A stretch of 64,000 bases of DNA, from assembly GCA_029204045.2 (NCBI GenBank), contig CM055081.1, positions 7,264,568 to 7,328,567 on the forward strand, written 5' to 3'. The notes beneath the pieces are model-generated. The model did no database searches and was not told the origin of the DNA. It worked only from the letters and a program-made list of their open reading frames with translations. This document shows positions 60,001 to 64,000 of this stretch, one piece after another. Within the stretch, counting starts at the first letter, position 1, and each line of letters opens with the position of its first letter. A program made the position numbers and the translations under genes. The stretch comes from Tillandsia leiboldiana. Its lineage: Eukaryota > Streptophyta > Magnoliopsida > Poales > Bromeliaceae.

Positions 60001-63000
60001 TGACACTTGCTAGTCTCTGGCACCTACATGACCATACAAAATTGAAAATAAAAAAAAAAGAAACAAAAAGAAACAAAAAAAAAGATGGCTAACTTGCCTT
60101 TAGATGATCAACTTTAACAGTCAGGGGATCTTCTTCAACCTGCAAGATACAAGGGTTTATGAAAAATATTACATTACGTTGGAAAAAAATTGAAAAAATG
60201 TTTCATCAAAGACCTAATTGGTCTATACAAGCTTACCATCCCCGTTATCTGCAAACGACGGTGACCAATGAGCACTACCTGATCGCCCTGAATACTAGTT
60301 ATCTAAAGAAGCAGCAGTAAGTCAGAATATTATCATCAACTGATTTCTCAAGACTTGAAAAACAATGAACCTTGTGTAGAAGAAACAGTAATCCCCAGAA
60401 AAGGAAAAAATAGACAAATACCTGTGCCAGTGTACCAACATCATGAAGACGCTTTAACAATTCTTTTCCTTTAAGATCATATATACTTTTCTCAGAGTCT
60501 GAACCTGATACGGTGCTAGAATCAGTTCCCGTCTCATCCTTAAGAAGAAAGGCACCTGCATATGGGGCTGATCTTTTACGATTTTCGATTAATGCAGCCA
60601 ACAATTTCTGGTCCTGTACGAAGCCTTAAACTCATGTGAGAATATCCAATGGCAATGCATGTTCTTGATGAAGAACTTGCAAAACTAGAAAAGAAATTTC
60701 ATCAGCTGAATGAAAATAGCATCTAAGAAATTGGAAAGCGAAGAGGACTACTCAATCAAAGATCATGGAATAATAATAATTTTCAGAAATCAAACAATAG
60801 GACACTATAATGACTCAGTGGGTAAGAAACTTCACTTTCTCAGAGGCATAAAACGAATGGTATCTGAATTACTGCTGTAATCACCTCTAAGAGAACAAAT
60901 TGATTGAAAGCCTGCTTTTATCAGGTAGACTTAATCTGGAATCTGGAGTTGGGCGACTTATGCAACTAAAAAGTATTACATTATGAAAGCTTAGTATGAT
61001 GTATATTTTGCTTAATTTGCCCACCATTGAATACTCGATTTCCTCATCTACCTGCACTTGAATCGCCAAGTTGTTTCGATAATGGCTATTGAAGATATCA
61101 AAGCCAACAACTTGCCCTCCTTCATCCTTCCTTCAAGCCCAACAACTTGCCGTCCTCCGCTAGCCTCCATCAATCAGAACCTGATATCCTCAATTGAACA
61201 TCAACATGTTCCCATCTATTTAACAACGCCATTGGAATTTTTCTGTTGATTCCCACATGTTCTAGTCTGCTTATCTCCCTCCCTGCCTCCCTCGCTCCCT
61301 CTATCTCTCTCTAACTTCCTTTACCCAGACCCTTCAATAGCCTCTTTATTTCCAGTACCCTACACCTACTTGTGTAGGGTACGATGTTATCTATATATAT
61401 ATATGGGTCCGGCTATGGTGTTTGTAAAAGTACCAATCATTTGGTGCTTGTAAGTTTTTCACCGTTAAATCTATCCTTTAATCAATTCAATCTCTTAGAT
61501 CATGCTATTGCACCACCCACCCACTAAACCCTAGGAGCCCACTATCATTCTAACCGGCTATCCTTTCATCCAAGGGTCGAAAACTTACAAGCACCAATGA
61601 CTTGGTGCTTTTAAAAGCATAGGAGCTCTATATTATTTATATACAGAAAGTGGAATAGCATGATAGTGGGTCCTTTTGACCCTTGTGTGCATGCGCGCGC
61701 GCATATATATAGAAAGAGAGAGGGACTGGGGGAGAGTTGAAGTGTTGAACTAGAGCAAAGCAGAAACAATTTTGCACTTCAAAATGTTCAATTCTACAAC
61801 TAGAGATTCAAAATAGGGCAGGCTTACCGATCTGAACACAAACAATGAAGAACATGTATGTTTACTATCATTCTGATAATGTTAGGATTGATCTAATACA
61901 TAAAAAGTGGAAGCATTTTGAGGCAAATAAATATACTACATGCACATGAACATAAAAAAAGATTACTTAAGGTTCTGATAGACAGATCCAAGAAAATGAT
62001 GCATTCGAATGACTGACAAACCTCCTAAACTACAAGTCACCAACAGTTTTAAGGGAAAGTTGTTCATGAACCTGCTAGTTTCAACTAGAGACTTGAAATT
62101 GCTTCCTTAGAAGACTGTGCTATCTAATTTTGGCAAGTCAGTTCAATAACAATACGAGCAAACAGTTTACCTATCTAGTAACCAAACTTAAAGCACCTCG
62201 TGATATTCAGCTGTGCATTTAATGAAGAGTATCAAAGACGACAAGACAGCATAAAACTTTGTTAGTAATGGATTTGATTAAATAAGCCATATCAGCAACC
62301 AATTTCTATAAAATAATTAACAGTGACACAAACAGTCTTGAATACTTAATGAGTCAACATATATGCAGTAAAATAAGAACCCAAAAATAAGTTAATTCCA
62401 CAAAGACTTGCTAGTTTTCAAAAACAGAAAGAGACAAATAGTTCACCTTTACATAAATAGGCATATAAAAACCAGGAAATAATGGTCGGTGCGGCAATGG
62501 CAAAGCTATGACCTGCATGACACAAGAAAAGGGACCAAAATGAGAATGTTCCTATGAATTAACATTAACAGATAATACAAAGAAAATAATTAAATCATGT
62601 GTTGCACGTTTTCATTTTTCTTTCCTTCTATTTTAAGGAAAAATTAATACCATACTTACTGTAATAATTCTAAAGAGCATAATAATCCTAAGGAACAATA
62701 ATCCTGCATATACGATGTACTAAGAACTGCATTTTGATCCGTCTCGCAAATTATTAATACTCTCTTGAGACAGGAAAAGAAAAAAAGATACAAATTAACA
62801 CCATTGCTATGTCACCAAGGAACAAAAAAGGAATAGTTAGTTCTCATAATGCGAGCAACTCGAAACAAAAACAGGTTGTGCTATAAATGATGGAATTTAT
62901 ATGGTATAAAATAAAATCGAATACATACCAATATTCGGGATCCTAAATAAAACTGTAAACTTACAGAGCGCCATCGAAAAAAATTCTTGATTAAACAGCG

Positions 63001-63984
63001 GAAGCAAGAAATTCGGTTGCAATACTAAACAGTACCGACCGAACTAGGTAATCTGGTTTCTCCTCCTTTCTCAGGCACTCTTCCGTATGGTGTGGATTTA
63101 ATGGATAATATTACCAGAATGCACATGAGTAGGTGGCAGGACCAGTACCCCTTTATATAGATTCCAGATCGACTTCCCATCAAAGTCTAATTAGGATTCT
63201 ATTTAATTTAAATGGATGGGAAAGGAATAAGATATACCATATCAAGTAATTCTATATCTTTTAGGATTGGCCTTATCTATAGTAAATCCAAATTTAAATA
63301 TAATTAATTATGCCATATATATGAAAATCCTAACAATAAAACCTAGCACTGCATTGTTTGACGGGTGTAAACCAACATTAAAAAAAAAAAAAAAAAAAAT
63401 TGAAAACTGTTGGTGCTTCTCATGCAACTCAAACAACATCTCTGTAGAAGCCCCAGCCGAGCCAAACAGCCAAGCCACAAGCTGTTAAGTTTTACGAAGA
63501 GAGAGATAGAGCTATTAGAGCTACATCAAATTGTTATGCTTAAACAACACTTTTGTCATGGAAACACTACCAAGTTGCAAACTTGAACTACTTTAACAAC
63601 CTAATCCCCAGAATATTACAATAAAAACCCCCAAGATCATATTTTTATCATCGAAACGCTCACCGAGAGGCAATCCTCGGGGCGGGGACTCGTCGGGACG
63701 ATCGCCCCGGCCGCCTTCGACTCGACCTCCTCGCTCGCGGCCTCGGCGTTGACGTCCTCCGCGGGCCTCGCCTCCACGGCCTCATCTGAATCGCTCCCGG
63801 ACTTGGAACAAAAGAAAGCGCTCCTCCGCAAAGCCGAGTAGCCACCGCACGGGCCCGTCAACGAGCCGAGAATCCGAAGCAAGGGGGGCTTCGCCTCCGC
63901 GCCATTGCAGAGCTTGGGAGCAAACCTCGGGGGGAGGCTCTGGAGCCGAGCATGGAGGAAGGGTGACGACAAAGCCTTCAACAT
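54020..63984 (-). CDS. LON1: Lon protease, mitochondrial/organellar, 1019 aa, 20 exons
   Basis: ATP-dependent AAA+ serine protease that removes damaged matrix proteins. Exons, 5' to 3': 63664..63984, 62447..62512, 60422..60613, 60237..60302, 60098..60139, 59749..59871, 59523..59621, 59359..59424, 59154..59240, 58825..58864, 58565..58736, 58339..58463, 58048..58178, 57840..57944, 57616..57729, 56861..57028, 56524..56625, 55576..55917, 54573..55091, 54020..54199. Sum 3060 nt; all phases fit. Residues 1 to about 60: Arg/Ser/Leu-rich targeting sequence (MLKALSSPFLHARLQ, ending near RRSAFFCS). About 105-330: substrate-binding LON domain. Walker A GPPGVGKT (474-481), Walker B VLIDEID (538-544). About 680-787: acidic linker. 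Catalytic dyad S921 (DGPSAG) and K964 (VKEK), split between the last two exons. Intron 5 begins GC rather than GT. Length matches plant LON1; a plastid or peroxisomal relative is less likely given the N-terminus and the FCS-type cleavage region. Confidence 0.95.
61405..61628. mobile_element. Foldback MITE family 1, copy D, in Lon intron 2
   Basis: The best-preserved copy. Left end GGTCCGGCTATGGTGTTTGT, then AAAAGTACCAATCATTTGGT; right end mirrored GAGCTCCTATGCTTTTAAAA, then GCACCAAGTCATTGGTGCTT. The inverted ends thus match for about 50 bp. Flanked by TA-rich sequence on both sides. Confidence 0.85.
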
Positions 63985-64000
63985 GGGCGGCGAGGGAGAT

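Noticed and set aside
60887..61069. Short minus-strand frame between Lon exons 2 and 3
   Set aside because: Lon exons 2 and 3 join in frame without it and the family has no such segment.

Overview
This is plant nuclear DNA, almost certainly from a monocot. Intron-rich genes with GC-rich first exons sit in very AT-rich spacers and introns full of miniature transposons, LINE/SINE insertions and microsatellites. The mix of repeats suggests a non-grass monocot (for example a bromeliad or palm relative), but species is inference only.

Layout. 1-2.6 kb: the 5' part of a SAR1 small GTPase gene (minus). 5.0-9.1 kb: a five-exon universal stress protein gene (minus) with two transposon-derived insertions in its introns. 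10.0-11.1 kb: a Mutator-type MITE and a 5'-truncated LINE. 11.2-11.45 kb: a U5 spliceosomal snRNA gene with its USE/TATA promoter. 11.5-13.1 kb: a broken duplicate of the argininosuccinate lyase (ASL) gene; the intact 7-exon ASL gene follows at 17.9-22.3 kb. 23.4-25.9 kb: OEP16-2 (plus). 26-29.5 kb: a transposon graveyard (TRIM elements, a gypsy RT scrap, MITEs). 30.1-33.7 kb: NRPB9, subunit 9 of RNA polymerase II, with a 1.7 kb LINE and a small LTR element in intron 2. 34.5-48.5 kb: a 23-coding-exon WD40/bromodomain protein of the BRWD/PHIP type (minus). 54.0-64.0 kb: a complete 20-exon organellar Lon protease gene (minus).

I rebuilt exon structures by hand from splice sites, reading-frame continuity and remembered family sequences. 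For all six complete genes the exon lengths add up to an open frame (190, 523, 178, 114, 1685 and 1019 residues). The genes are not an operon or pathway cluster: they are ordinary housekeeping genes of secretion, stress response, arginine synthesis, plastid envelope transport, transcription, chromatin and organelle proteolysis.

Most notable for follow-up: (i) a TRIM retroelement family whose LTR carries an snRNA-gene-like USE plus TATA box at the 23-24 nt spacing typical of plant Pol III snRNA promoters, while the real U5 gene in the same window has the 33 nt Pol II spacing; (ii) a SINE whose 3' tail copies the 3' end of the LINE family found twice here; (iii) the ASL pseudogene, with a microhomology deletion and an inverted, triplicated piece of its own exon 1; (iv) two MITE families with several copies each, one with exact 9 bp target duplications.
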